Shown: piece by piece, positions 1 to 11,800 of the stretch
Numbering within the stretch: position 1 is the first letter of the stretch
Layout: every line of letters begins with the position of its first letter
NCBI GenBank assembly: GCA_030015575.1
Contig: CM057338.1
Location: 828,312,353 to 828,376,352 of the forward strand
Source of the DNA: Agapanthus africanus
Lineage: Eukaryota; Streptophyta; Magnoliopsida; Asparagales; Amaryllidaceae
Reading direction: 5' to 3'
Length of the DNA: 64,000 nt
Notes under the pieces: generated by a model
What the model was told of the DNA's origin: nothing
What the model saw: only the letters and a program-made list of their open reading frames with translations
Database searches by the model: none
Position numbers and translations under genes: made by a program

Positions 1-308
1 TGATCAAAAGTCCGTCACAATCACGTAGGGTACGCGGATACTCGTCGGGTAAACTTAATAGACAACCACGCCCCATAGCTCCGACCAAGTGACTGTAGGA
101 GAACCCCGTCGCCAATAGCATCCGTTCGGGTGCTCGCGGCAACGGTGTTTCACCTTAGTGCACTTCGTCGATGGCATCCGGGGGTGCGGCCGTCTACTAA
201 AGTTTGCGACGAGCATGCGATCAGGATGTCGGGAATCTTGTTGAATTGCCCGACTTGATATTGAAAAGAGTTTTCGATAATGAGACTAAAATGCGGGGTT
301 TATAATTG

Positions 309-359
309 TTAGGCATGCGATGTCTAAGGAATTCATTTGGTTAGGCATGCGATGTCTAA
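309..359 (+). repeat. Two tandem hairpins with GCG loop
   Basis: The hairpin TTAGGCAT-GCG-ATGTCTAA occurs at 309-327 and again at 341-359. The eight-base arms pair throughout, with one G-U wobble. At the matching place in C3 (around 18620-18660) the GCG loop is replaced by a longer insert that is itself a perfect hairpin, GGAATAT-GAG-ATATTCC at 18634-18650. Confidence 0.7.
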
Positions 360-1115
360 GCTGGTTGCGGATTCCAACTGTTGTAGTTTTACACTTTCTT
401 TTCTATGACCGTAAGCGTAGTATGTGGTGTACCGCCGTCTTCGTTGTTATACAACAACGACAATCGGGATACGCATACTTGCTTACGTTGATGATATGAG
501 ATATTATGTGTTGCTGTGATATGTTATATTGGATCGTCGTGTTCTGAATAGCCGGGGGTTTTATATGAGATGAGAGTTTTTCTTTTTCATTCATGTAAAA
601 TTCATTTGTATGTAATATTCTTTTATTGGGGCACTTCCGGGCTGAGGATGATGTCACCATTGTATATTATTTACTTTTCCGCATTAGGTAGACCCAAGGC
701 GGGGAGCACAAGTAACCGGGTTCTAGGGTCCAGTGGGAGACCATCTCAAGGAGTCGAGACCGGGTCTTCTAACCCTAGAATTGGCAGTGTTGCTTGCCGC
801 TCTCGTAGGGGTCTAGGGATGTGGGTTTAGCTATTCATCGCGACCGTGGAATCCGTGTTTTATACAGGCTCATACTAAAACACGGAACTCCTAGTATATC
901 CAATATTTCATATATGTTCTTCTGCTGCAATGTTCTGTGATGAGATCATATTACTGCCTGAGACGAATGTTTATATTATATATATGAGATATATGTTATA
1001 TTGCAGATTTCGTTTCAAAAGTGATGCTTGTGAAGCATAATAAAATGGGACTTCATTAATGAGATTAATGAAATAAAAGAAACCTAAGATGTTGTAGAAA
1101 CTTATTTAAAAACTG

Positions 1116-1357
1116 GTAGCTCTAGTTCTTGCTTTGCATAGCGGTGTTCCTTGTAGAACATTCAGCACCTTATTCGATAAGGAAAGAGCCGAGATCCTTT
1201 CACCGGGAGTGACCTCTTTAGTGAAACTAGCAGATGCTACAAACTCGGTTTGTCTTTTGATTGTTTCTATAGTTCTTGCTTTGCATAGTGGTATATATAA
1301 TATACCCTGCACCTTATTCGATGAGGAAAGGGCCGACGATCCCTTCACCGGGAGTGA
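1116..1357 (+). repeat. Tandem pair of cloverleaf-like structured repeats (C1 leader)
   Basis: Two direct repeats of about 125 bases. Repeat 1 has an outer stem GTAGC (1116-1120) with GCTAC (1236-1240), an inner stem CTAGTT (1122-1127) with AACTAG (1225-1230), and three hairpins: TGTTC/GAACA (1145-1160), CCTTAT-TCG-ATAAGG (1168-1182) and TCAC-CGGGA-GTGA (1200-1212). Repeat 2 keeps the three hairpins (1290-1306, 1312-1326, 1345-1357) with changed stems. The counterpart in C3 lies at 31425-31700. The layout resembles a cloverleaf, but no tRNA consensus is seen. A role in packaging or dimerisation is only an inference. Confidence 0.6.
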
Positions 1358-2158
1358 CCCATTTAGTAAAACTAGAAAAAACCTCAAAAACACTCCATTT
1401 AAAAATCACTCGATTCTACAACGATATCAAGTTCATTATGCAAAGGGTTTTCTTAAAAACCTGTCGTAGCTCTCCGTCATTTCAGATAAGTAATAGTTTG
1501 TATTCGTGCTGTGTTTGTTAACCTTGTCAAGGCGTAGTGTGCGGTAGCTGATTACTGCTTATCTGTATAAGCATATGATGCGATTGGATTAGGGTAGTCG
1601 TGCGACTTTGTTGACTTTCTTAAAGGTCGTCCGGGTGGGTTTAATTTAGATCAGGAAATGATGGGTTGAACTTGACTTGCGGTCTATGGTTTGTTGACCT
1701 TGTCAAGGTCATAGATTTGTCGGGGCAAAAATATTATTGGGAATTTCAAGTATTGAAATTTGCAATGAGATTGCATACCTTCTATGAGATAGTTGGATCC
1801 CGATACCCGCTGCGAGTAAGAGTTACTCCTGAGAGAGTTTTACACATTACAATTAGCCGATCAAGTAAGTGTCTAGAAAGGTGTCAACGGGGTTACGCCC
1901 CTTGGAAAACGAGGTTTACTTTAATTAGGTCCGTGCGAAAGCACGGGGAACCTCCCTCAAAGTACCGGCACTGGCCTGGCTGAAAGATTGGCGAGCTTGT
2001 AGAGTGTAATTAATCCCGGCTAGTCTTACCTTTTAGGGTTTGAAGGAAGATTTGACTAAAACAGTGGGAGACATCCTGATTAGATAAATTGATAACCAAT
2101 CTAATCTTGTAAAAGCGCACGCTGAGTGTTTTCTTCTCTCTCTCTCCTGGTTACGACT

Positions 2159-4690
2159 ATGTCACACCTTAATCAAGATAATAATACGGATATATTGACC
2201 GAACACGCTTGTTATACTGAGCTGGGGAACGTTGGTCCCGCTCCAACTTATAATTGTTATAAGACAGAGCAGGAAATAGGGGATTACCAGAATTCCCGTG
2301 CCGCCCAAACGAAGAAAGTGCATACTGATGCATCTTCTTCGGGTGTGTTCATTACAGAGAACTGTTTCTCAGTATCCTTTACGTCCTGGGTATTTGATAC
2401 CGGATCAGGATCCCACATATGTAATTTGTTACATAGGCTACAGATAGGTAGAGAACTGAGAACGGGTGATAAGTTTCAAGAGATAGAAACGGCACAAGTG
2501 TTGTAGCCAAATCTGTTGGTCACTATCACCCTGTATTACCAGAATACATTGATTCTGAACGAATGTTATTAGATACCGAACCTGATATACAAAATTATAT
2601 CAGTCTCTTTATTAGTAAAGAAGGATATAATTTTGTATTGTTGGATAATGTTTTGAACATTTCCTATATTAAGAGTTGATCGGTTCAGGCACGTTATCTA
2701 AAAGCATTGATGTTCTAAATCAAACTACAGTTCTTAGTATACAGAACACACACAAGAGGAATAGTTCAGAAATGAACGAATCCTTCTTGAGGTATTGTAG
2801 ACTAGGTCATATCAATGTGACCCGACTAGCCAAGTTACATATAGATGCATATTTAAATTAGTTTGAATTTACATCTTGTGAAATTTGTTGGTTATGTCAC
2901 AGAGATAAGATGACCACAGCTCCGTTTATTGGAAACAGAGAAAGAGTTGGTGAACTCTTGGGATTGATACATGCTGATGTATGAAGGTCCCCTGTCTACA
3001 TATGCCACGACCGGTTCTTTGTACTTCATTACATTCTCTGATGATCTCTCAAGATTCGGACACATGTTCCTGTTGAAACACAAGTCTGAACCTTTTGAGA
3101 TATTAACAGAATATAAGTTAGAAGTAGAGAACCAAAATACGGGTATAAGTATTATGTCCTTTGATGAGATCAAGGAGGAGAATACTTGAGCACGGAAATC
3201 CTGGACTATTCTAAAGGAGAATGAGATTCTCTCTCAGCATTACTCCTCCGTAAACACCATAGCACGATGGTATATCGGGGCGGAGCAATAGCACCCTATG
3301 TGATATGGTGTGCTCTATGATGAGTACTACTGAGTTTCCTATTTCCTTTTGGGAGTTATGCACTTGAGAAGCTGCATACCTATTGAATGTGGATTCAATA
3401 GTTTCCAACGAATCTCAGCCTCTCCGCCGATCTAGTAGGGTTCCTCACCCACCTGAGAGATACTTCGGTTTCTCTATGACTGTGGGAGCGAGGATTGCAT
3501 CATGAGATGATGACACAACTAGTTTCGAGCAGACCATTAGGAGTGAGACTCTGTAAGAATGGCTGGATGCTTAGCGATCTGAGATGGAATCCTTATACAC
3601 CAACAAAGTATGGACTTTGGTTGCTTTATCTGAAGGGTTAAATCCCCATCAGGAGCAAGTATATCTTGAGAAGATTACTTGGTGTACATAGAAAAGTTGA
3701 GACTTTCAAAGCTATGCTTAAGTCCATCCAGATCCTACTTGCCACGGCTACATACCATGACTACGATATCTGGCGGTTGGGTGTCATGACAGCTTTTCTA
3801 AATGATGATTTGGAAGAGAGTGTCTATAAGTACATAGCCAAAGGGCTTCGTAGACAGTGGGAGCAGCGGAAACTTATGCAAGATGTTTTATGTAATAAAG
3901 CAGGCATCGCGGAGTTGGAACGTCTGTTTTGATGTGGTAGTCAAAGAGTTTGACTTCATCAAAATGGTAGATGAACCTTGTATATACAAAAGGTAGTAGG
4001 AAGTATGGTGGTGATCCTCGTAGAGTACGTGGATGTCATACTCTTGATAGGGAAGGAGTTTCCTATGCTGCGCTCGGTCAATCTCCGCTTATCATAAGGA
4101 TTCTCCATATAGGATCAAAATGATACCTCCTAAATCCTGGGTTTTGGATCTATGAGATAGATCTAATTGGATGTTAGGATTCTCACTAGTTGTAGTGAGA
4201 TGGTATCAATCGATCCTGGGAGGAATCACTGGAAAGGTTCCAGGGTGATAAGGACGACTGAATGTCAGTCGCAGGCATTGTCTTTACCCTCAGTGGAGGG
4301 ACAGTATATTGGAAGAGTTCCAAGCTAGATACCGTGACTTACTAGACGATTAAAGGCAAGATACATCGTTACCAAGGATGCTACCAAAGAGGCAGTCTGG
4401 ATATATAAGTTCATGAGATGAACTTCGTTCCTACCATTGTGTGATAATGGAGTTGTGGCTTATGCCAAGGAACCCCCGTCCCATCAGAAATCCAGATATA
4501 ATTCTTAAGCAGTATCACCTGATCGTGGAGATGGTTGATCTTTAGGGAGATCGAGGTTAGAAGAGCAGACACAGAGGACAACAGCGCGGATCCACTCACA
4601 AAGGCCTTTTTCCCAGTAGAGACTTTTATGGGATGGTTGAGTATGAGATACTTCAACCACAGCTAATTGTTGGGTATGTGATACCACAAC
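2159..4690 (+). pseudogene. Decayed copia gag-pol of C1
   Basis: Fossil polyprotein region, recognised from scattered protein fragments in copia order. A protease-like segment (TSWVFDTGSGSHICN) lies near 2385-2430, a GAG-pre-integrase segment (CRLGHIN) near 2795-2840, integrase core pieces near 2960-3420, reverse-transcriptase pieces near 3690-4100, and RNase H-like remains near 4240-4660. The equivalents in copia-R run at 59773-63722 on the minus strand. It is thoroughly broken and cannot encode a working product. Several perfect short palindromes sit inside it: 3498-3512, 4147-4163, 4407-4425, 4635-4658 and 4673-4685. The site ATACT at 2214-2218 is the empty counterpart of the LARD-B insertion site. 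Confidence 0.85.
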
Positions 4691-4699
4691 AGATGGCCC

Positions 4700-4716
4700 T
4701 AGTGCAAGTGGGAGAT
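4700..4716 (+). other. Polypurine tract of C1
   Basis: The purine-rich run GCAAGTGGGAGAT directly precedes the LTR start TGTTAG at 4717, the expected place for priming plus-strand DNA. The same junction is seen in inverted form at 59753-59775 in copia-R. Confidence 0.8.
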
Positions 4717-6795
4717 TGTTAGTTATATGTATGCCCTAAAGGCCATTACTGTACATACGATGTATATTATAATGGATGCTTGGATATATATAAGGAGGAC
4801 TTTCTTGCTCGACATGATAGTACGCTATCTGGTTGTACTTTATCTTAACATGTACTTCGATTGTCTCTATGTTACATGTTGATAAAGCCCTTAGGATACT
4901 CGACTACTGGGACTATGATGAGATCATACTAGTGGGGCCACGGTAGTCGACGAGTACAACCTATAACTGTTCCTAGTCGTGGGTCTATGGAGACAGGGCA
5001 TCGATACACCAGAGTAGACTAGCGTATACGCATCTTGACCCATATGATAGGCGATGGATGATCCCATATCCATCAGTGTTTGACATCAAGGATGGTGTAC
5101 GGGTGCTCAGTAGAGACTGGGTACACTGGACGGACTCGCCGAGAACTCCCAGATGGTATTATACCTCACGTCAGATGGCAGTTCTCTGGTGACACTGGCA
5201 TAGAGTAGTCTGTTGACCCGAGATCGTCATGGAGTCTTGTGTGATTCCTACCGTGCTTTGATTTCCATCATACCACGTCCAATAGGGTGTACAAAAAGGT
5301 GGCCTTTGGGTACAGTCCCGAATCACATGGAGGTAATGAGCGATAGGAGGGGATTCGTCTCTCCCGGTATAGAGAGTTGATGTTGTGCTGTGTTCGATTG
5401 GCTATAACTGGAAATCCCTGGCCAGGGTTGCTGAGATTTAGTGGTAAGTGTTATCAGTAGTTTCTCAAACTGTTATAGACCTCATATCGACACGACTTAT
5501 CAAGCTACTGGGGTCTGACGTTTACCACCCCTAGGCGAGATATGCGACATATCAGACGATGAGACCGGACTGTACGGGAGTGTTACTGATTGGATTCGCA
5601 GGAGAATGTACAGGCTTTCTTGTTGATCTTCTGATCGCTCAATACCTGGGTGGCTGTTACGTTTAGCTGACCGCTTGCAGCTTGTGGGTGTTTGATATGA
5701 TCATCACCTACTGCCGGCGTATTGACGATTCTTTAGAGTCCTACACAGAGGTTTCTTGGCTTAGGCAAAATAGAGTAGGAGCACATATGTGCGGGACCGA
5801 GGATAATGCGGTATGTGATACCGTATTGGATTCTTGCGATATGAGATATCGGCCGGGTATATGTGATATAGCCGGGTCATCATATTAGTCGGTTATATGC
5901 GATATAGCCGGATTGTCGGATCAAGTGTTGATTCGATAATTTAATGTATAATAATATATATGATGTATTAAATTACATTAACTAATATTAGCTCACTAAA
6001 AGATTCTTTTTCTCACTCGGCTAATACATTGATATATATGCGATATATGTTAATTGTATTATTTTATTTTGTTACAATAAATATTATATATGTGATATAT
6101 AATATTGTAACATGATATGATAACTAATGCAACATGATTTGTGGAGATTAAACAAGATTAGGGTTTGAATTGGGTTAGTTCATTCATGAACCTTCTAGAA
6201 GGTTTCTTTTTGTTTTTGCAAAGATATTTTCAAGTGACTCATTCTTAACCCCACCCAAACCCTTACCCTTGGTTAAGTCTCTACAAAGGTTTGTTTAACC
6301 ATTGTTGCATTATTCATCATTATTATTATCCTTTCATTATTCATCACAAATGGATTATCATCTTCTTCTTGCTTGAGTTCTTCATGAAAAGCTTTCTTAC
6401 TTTGATCTTGTGATGAAAAATGAGTGAGAATAAGAAAACAAAAGATAGCAAAAATCCTACTTCATCATTCTTATCTACCCTTGCCCTTTAGATAAGAGTG
6501 TTCACTTCATTTAGTGAGTGAGAGTTTGTGTTAATGAAACTTCAAGGTAGATCATCTTTGTTATCAAAGATCGGAAGCAAGCTTCCATCTTTCTCTTCGT
6601 GGAGCCTCTCGAGAGTCCGAAACACGATGATCGCAGCGAAGGGACCTCAACACGGAGCTTAAGAAGTGAAGGACCGGATCTATAAAGGTTGTAATCCCTC
6701 TCACTTAGTGTTAAAGTGTTTAACATGCTTGTTTTCGCCTAAACTCTAGTTTAAAGATCTTGTTAAAGGTTGTTCGGCACGGCTAAATTTTAAAT
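4717..6795 (+). repeat. 3' LTR of copia C1, slightly truncated
   Basis: Begins TGTTAG right after the purine tract and matches the LTRs of C2 (14141-15924), C3 (15925-17577) and, more distantly, copia-R (57610-59758). The last 55-60 bases are missing, where it joins LARD-A interior. It is rich in perfect hairpins with G-N-G loops, such as TATGAT-GAG-ATCATA (4914-4928), CGGTAT-GTG-ATACCG (5809-5823), CGATAT-GAG-ATATCG (5837-5851) and a pair of 12-base arms around GTG at 6080-6106. The small reading frames here are not credible genes. Confidence 0.85.
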
Positions 6796-8855
6796 ATCAG
6801 GTGCATCTGACATGCATGAAGAATCCCAATTTAGTGCATCGGGTGTGCACCAAAATCGCATCAAGCGCGCCAAGTATGCGCAAGAATCCAAATCAAGTGC
6901 ACAAGGTGCACGAAAACAAATATCGAATATCACAACCGAAATCGATGGTATACAACATACATCAATCAAAATCAAGTATACCGTGGTATATAATCTCACA
7001 ACCACTTGCATCAGCGTGCACAAAATCGAATCAAAATACTGAAAGTGCATGAAAACTACACCGAAGGCACAAGTCAAATCACATACACACCATAGGCATG
7101 AAATTAAAATCAAACATCTCGAATGACATCAAGTCGAAGTCGAGTGCAACTGTGGTGCATAAAATCTCAATCATGCAAATAAATCGCCCAAAATACCAAA
7201 ATCCAAGATGACGGACATGTGATATTCGAATCACCAAATCGCAAATCGTAAACACTGTCTTCGATGTGTCCTTCCTTCAAAGTTGAGAAGGTGTCGGTGC
7301 ATCCAAAGCTAGCAGAGCAAGATATCTACTTGCCTCATGTTCATGATCTGGCACCTTATGCCCTTAGGCTCTCGTCTCTTACCGCGGATTGTCAGTTACA
7401 TAACTCCTCGGCTTAACAGCCCAATATGGAAATGATGATGGGAACAGTTCCGCTCTGGCACATCCTCTATAGATCTCTGGCCAACTATCATGGTCACTCA
7501 TAACATGTCCCGTCGATAATACCGAACTCTGGCCTACTGGGTGTGCGTAATACGACCGATCCTAGGTCCAAATCTTCTCGTGTAGTATTCCAGAAAGATT
7601 CTGTCGGGGTCTCTCCCAAATCTTGTTTCTGCCAAACTACCCGGAAGTTATCACCTTTTACTAAATCTATTTCTTATTCCGGACTCATCACTACTTCTTC
7701 TAAAAGATATATCTATATTCAATGCCTCTGCATGTGTATCACCTCTCTGATGTCAACGGAGTGGAACGTCATCTCGTCAAAATCTTGTACGAATCTCTTA
7801 CTCCACTTTTCTCTAATGTCGACCGATTCGGACTCGTCTCTTCATAGCTGTATGGACTGTGCTACAACGGCTTTACTCATATCTAGAGTCTCCATTATGA
7901 AACTACGAACTCGACAGCTCAATATCTTGTAGTAGGCATCTTGTCAATTACCTTCTCAAAAATTCGTTCAAATTATCGGAGTGATGCGCTTATGCTCGTC
8001 CTCTCTCGATCGACTCACCACGTGCCTGGGTGAGGTCTTCTTCTAGCTAAAGCTAGCAAATCCAGCGATCTCCTATCGCGGTATCCAAACGAACCACATG
8101 TCCTAGTCATTCATCCAAGGGTGACTAGCGATCTTCAATCAAATCCCTAAGTATAAACTCATGTTGCAATAGCTTCAACATCTAGGGCGATATCTTGTCA
8201 GTCGCCGCAACAACTGGCTCATTCGTCTGCACGATAGACAATGCCTCAATCATCAAGAATAAATGGTGCATTGACGGTCATCACATTCTGGTTGGACTTT
8301 AGCGGTAGCCCGATCATCTGGTGTAGATATCAAACACTCGCGTCCATGAGAAAAAAAAGTAAAACAATATATCGAAACGTTCATGTCACCGAAAAACACA
8401 ATAAAATGACATATCTATGCAATCGTGTGTCATCGGAATTACGCCCTGGTCAGTCCTCGTCCAAGACGAGCTCATGCTGACCGCAACTCTAACCGCAGCT
8501 CTCTCTGCCCGTGTAACCATGATAACAGAAACCACAATCCGATATCAATGAGGATAGATCATAGGAATGAATAGAAATACAATGTATAAGAAATGTACAT
8601 TCTAACTTCTTAAGCGGAGTAGCGTATCGTAAGTATGCCACGGAATATACACACGGTACGTCACTCTCCTTAAGTCACCTACTCCATCAACCAAGGTCAA
8701 CCTATGCGACGAAAGTTCGGGTCTAATACTCCCTCGACCATGTCTAAGTTCCGTAAGGTCAAGTCTAGGTTCCGAATATACATATACACCCTAGACTCCG
8801 CATAGTCAAACCTAGACTCGAACCGAGGTTAAACCTAGCGCTCTGATACCAACTT
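6796..8855 (-). other. LARD-A interior, non-coding
   Basis: Matches the LARD-1 interior (from about 24520) and the LARD-B interior (from about 37730). It starts inside the array of GTGC...GCAC hairpins (about 6800-7060) and ends at the primer-binding site. I recognise no gag, protease, polymerase or integrase. The longest open frames do not resemble any family I know and are not shared in frame with the other two LARD interiors. Confidence 0.7.
8840..8851 (-). other. Primer-binding site of LARD-A (initiator Met tRNA type)
   Basis: On the minus strand this reads TGGTATCAGAGC, the standard plant initiator-methionine tRNA complement, a few bases inside the end of the 5' LTR. It fixes the element's orientation as minus. 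Confidence 0.85.
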
Positions 8856-11800
8856 TGTCATGATCCGGAATGGCACGTGACTGGCACTTGAATCATGTGA
8901 AGTCTATAGGACCCACCTAATTCAAGTAAGCCAAAAGCCCAGAAATCTAAACCATTTAAAAAGAGAGTGAAGGAAAATTCATTTAAAAGTTAACATATAG
9001 AATCACTTTTGAAAGTCGTAGTAAGCATTTTTAAAAGCATCAAGTTTTTCCCAAAAATTTCGGCAGTGTTTCCTTTGTAAAAACTGGCCCCAAACAGGTA
9101 CAAACAGGAATATATATAAGTAATGAATAAAGGCATCCCTAAGCGGGAGCTATCTCTTCGCCAATTGGCGGAAACAACCACGCAAGCAATATAATATATA
9201 ATGCTGAAGGGCGAGGATCAAAACTCAGAAGAAAACCAAACATCCTCAAGAAAACTAGAGAAGAACTATAATATACAAGCGTGCGACTCAAAGGTCGAAA
9301 GAATAAATAATTGGTTTTCTAAGTCTATCAAATATACAAGTCTGGTTGATGGAGTTCACTAGATAAAACTAAATATAAATAAAAGTACAACGGTGGTCAT
9401 AATACAAGTGAACCTACCTACCAAGGCAATCACCCGGAAGGAAGCAGTGTGCCAGCAAACCGCAACGAAACCTGTACGGCTAAACCTGCAAGAAACTGTG
9501 GCACAACGGGGGTGAGTTTCCAACTCGTGAGTAGAAGACATCATGGAGCAGAAATCGCATGTATGACTCTCTCCTAGGTCATACAATAAATCCTTATAAT
9601 ATATAACCTGAAGCATCTAATAATGGCAAGGGTAAACATCTATACATAATTGTAATACCAAGTGCTCGTGTCAGTGCCTCAGGTAGCAACATATCACATA
9701 TATGATGTACGAATGCATTAAGAATAAAAACAAAATACATCTTGAATAAGAAAACTGTTTTCTTATCTCAGTGAGATTTCTGTATAAAAATCGGAGTATC
9801 ATCAATGAAATCAACAGAGAATCTATGTCAAGCATCGACCAAAAATATATATCCCAATATCTCAATATCTCAGGCTCCGGCTATCCGGACTGGCCCATAT
9901 CATCAAATCTAAATATCACGAGCTCCGGCAATCCGGACTGGCCCCGGGCTACGGCAATCCGGACTGGTCCATATCATCAAATCTCACGACTACGTCGGTA
10001 TCCTCCGGATATCCGCCGTGTCATAAATAACCGGTCGGTATTGCTCCCCTGCCGGGCTCAACGCCATCATCTGCGACCATCTTGCCCCGGGGTACCGCAC
10101 CAAATCCACCATGCACCTGCAGACGGTTCCTCCACCTTCTCAAATCGAGTGTATAATACCGCTTAAGAGTCAAATAAACTCATGGTGGACACCTCTCACA
10201 TCATATCACGAGAAAGCCGCAATTTCTATCTTTTGAAATGAAAATGATTTTATAAAATCCTTGCGGTTTCTCCAAATCCAGAAATCTCATGGAAAATCCA
10301 AAATCCCAAACTTGAGAGTAACTAAACAGTGAATTACCGGCAATAAGCCCCATAATATTGCATGACAAATGAATATATAAATGCATGAAGTACCTCGGTA
10401 ATAAATGCAATAATTAACTAGCATATGAAAGCAAGCGTACTGGTATTATGTTGAAACTACCCGCTAGCAATTATACCAATGAAGTATTTGACATGGAAAT
10501 TACCGATGATGATGTGTGTGAGCCAGCAAGCAAGTATACGTGGAGCATATGCATCATCGGTAATGGTGCTGGTGTCCTGACAACAGGGGTTCATAATAAC
10601 TAAAGAACACTTTTAAGCATGCAATGCGATAAGAACAACATGAATACATGGAAAAAGATATAGGAACCGCAACATATAAGAGTATACGTTTATATATACG
10701 AGTCGTACAGTTTTGGCCTTTGAAATAGCACGGATCGTGGTTTTTAGAAAATAAGGGCTACGGTGTTTTTAAGAAAAGGTACGTCCTTTGAAAAAACCAT
10801 AATATCCCTCGGGTTGTCCTTTGAAAACACGCACGATTCGTTAGTTTTGAAAAATAAGTATGACTCGAGCTAGTCTAACATCTACCAAATAAACTACAGG
10901 ACGAAGCTAAGAGTCTAATCGAACGGGTAAGGAAATCCACCTAAGTCCAAGTCGATATATCTAGTAGTCGGTGATCCCGCCTCAATAGCGTCACGTACGA
11001 TAATATAAATAATATGACATCCTCGAGTCAAGAGTGCGGATCAATCGTCAAATTTATACTTCGTACGGTAAAATCCATCGTACGGCATCCCAAAATCGGG
11101 GTACGGGTCAAATATCATATTTATCTCATTATTCATATGGTATCATTATCATAATATCATGAACTAGGGGTACTGATCTAAAGTCTAGTACATTCCGATA
11201 CGACCATCATATATCCGCGTGTGTATGAAAACACATCGCCCATCAATCCGCTATAATATCATGTCGTATATCATAACACGACCAAAATCACATAACCGAT
11301 CTCACGGCATCATGCCCGATCACATCGACTCATCTTCAAGTATCATTTACTATCCTCATCACCCGTGTATATGTATATGAATATATATATATATATATAT
11401 ATGTACCAACGCATCCATATATATATATATATATATATACATATAAACATGTACACCCAAAACCATATCACATGTGTGCATGTGTGTGTGTGTCAAGCTT
11501 ACTCTAGGGTTCGTGACTAAGAACTAAACTAAAACGCTTTCATCCAATTACGCAAAGACTATCCCATGATCTCCTAAAGCCTCTCTTACTAATTATCCAC
11601 ATCTCACAATACACATATTTACATATATATATAATATATTCGCATGCTACACTATGAAACCGCGGGGGTGCTATACGCCATCCACCCGACTTCCCCCGTA
11701 GATATACATCTACTCATCTTGATCCTTACTTGCCGAAGTCGATGTCGCCATGCTCCTCCTTTTTATCCGAAGTCCACGTGAGGGTGCCTACATAAATAAA

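Larger units (their letters stand above)
1..2158 (+). other. Untranslated leader of copia C1
   Basis: This stretch has no credible gene. It matches the C3 leader (about 18285-19208 and 31091-32478), and its last 280 bases match the reverse complement of the right edge (63723-64000), just before the gag start of copia-R. It holds hairpins with GCG or GAG loops, a tandem pair of structured repeats (1116-1357) and the polypyrimidine run just before the gag start at 2159. Bases 894-898 (GTATA) are the empty site into which LARD-1 inserted in C3. Judged from C3, the full leader from primer site to gag is about 3.0 kb, unusually long for copia. Confidence 0.75.
1..6795 (+). mobile_element. Fossil Ty1/copia element C1 (5' LTR outside window)
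   Basis: A plus-strand copia-type LTR retrotransposon that enters from the left edge. Its parts in order are a long untranslated leader, a decayed gag-pol region (2159 to about 4690), a purine tract and a 3' LTR starting at 4717. The family call rests on protein fragments in copia order: protease-like, GAG-pre-integrase, integrase, reverse transcriptase, RNase H. The leader and coding region align by eye with copia-R at the right end and with C3. The element is old and heavily broken, with many disruptions. The 3' LTR stops about 55-60 bases short of its expected end, at the join with LARD-A. Confidence 0.85.

Noticed and set aside
1116-1240. tRNA gene suggested by the cloverleaf-like fold
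   Set aside because: Too long (about 125 bases), with no A or B box consensus, no T-loop sequence and no recognisable anticodon arm geometry. Better seen as a structured leader element.
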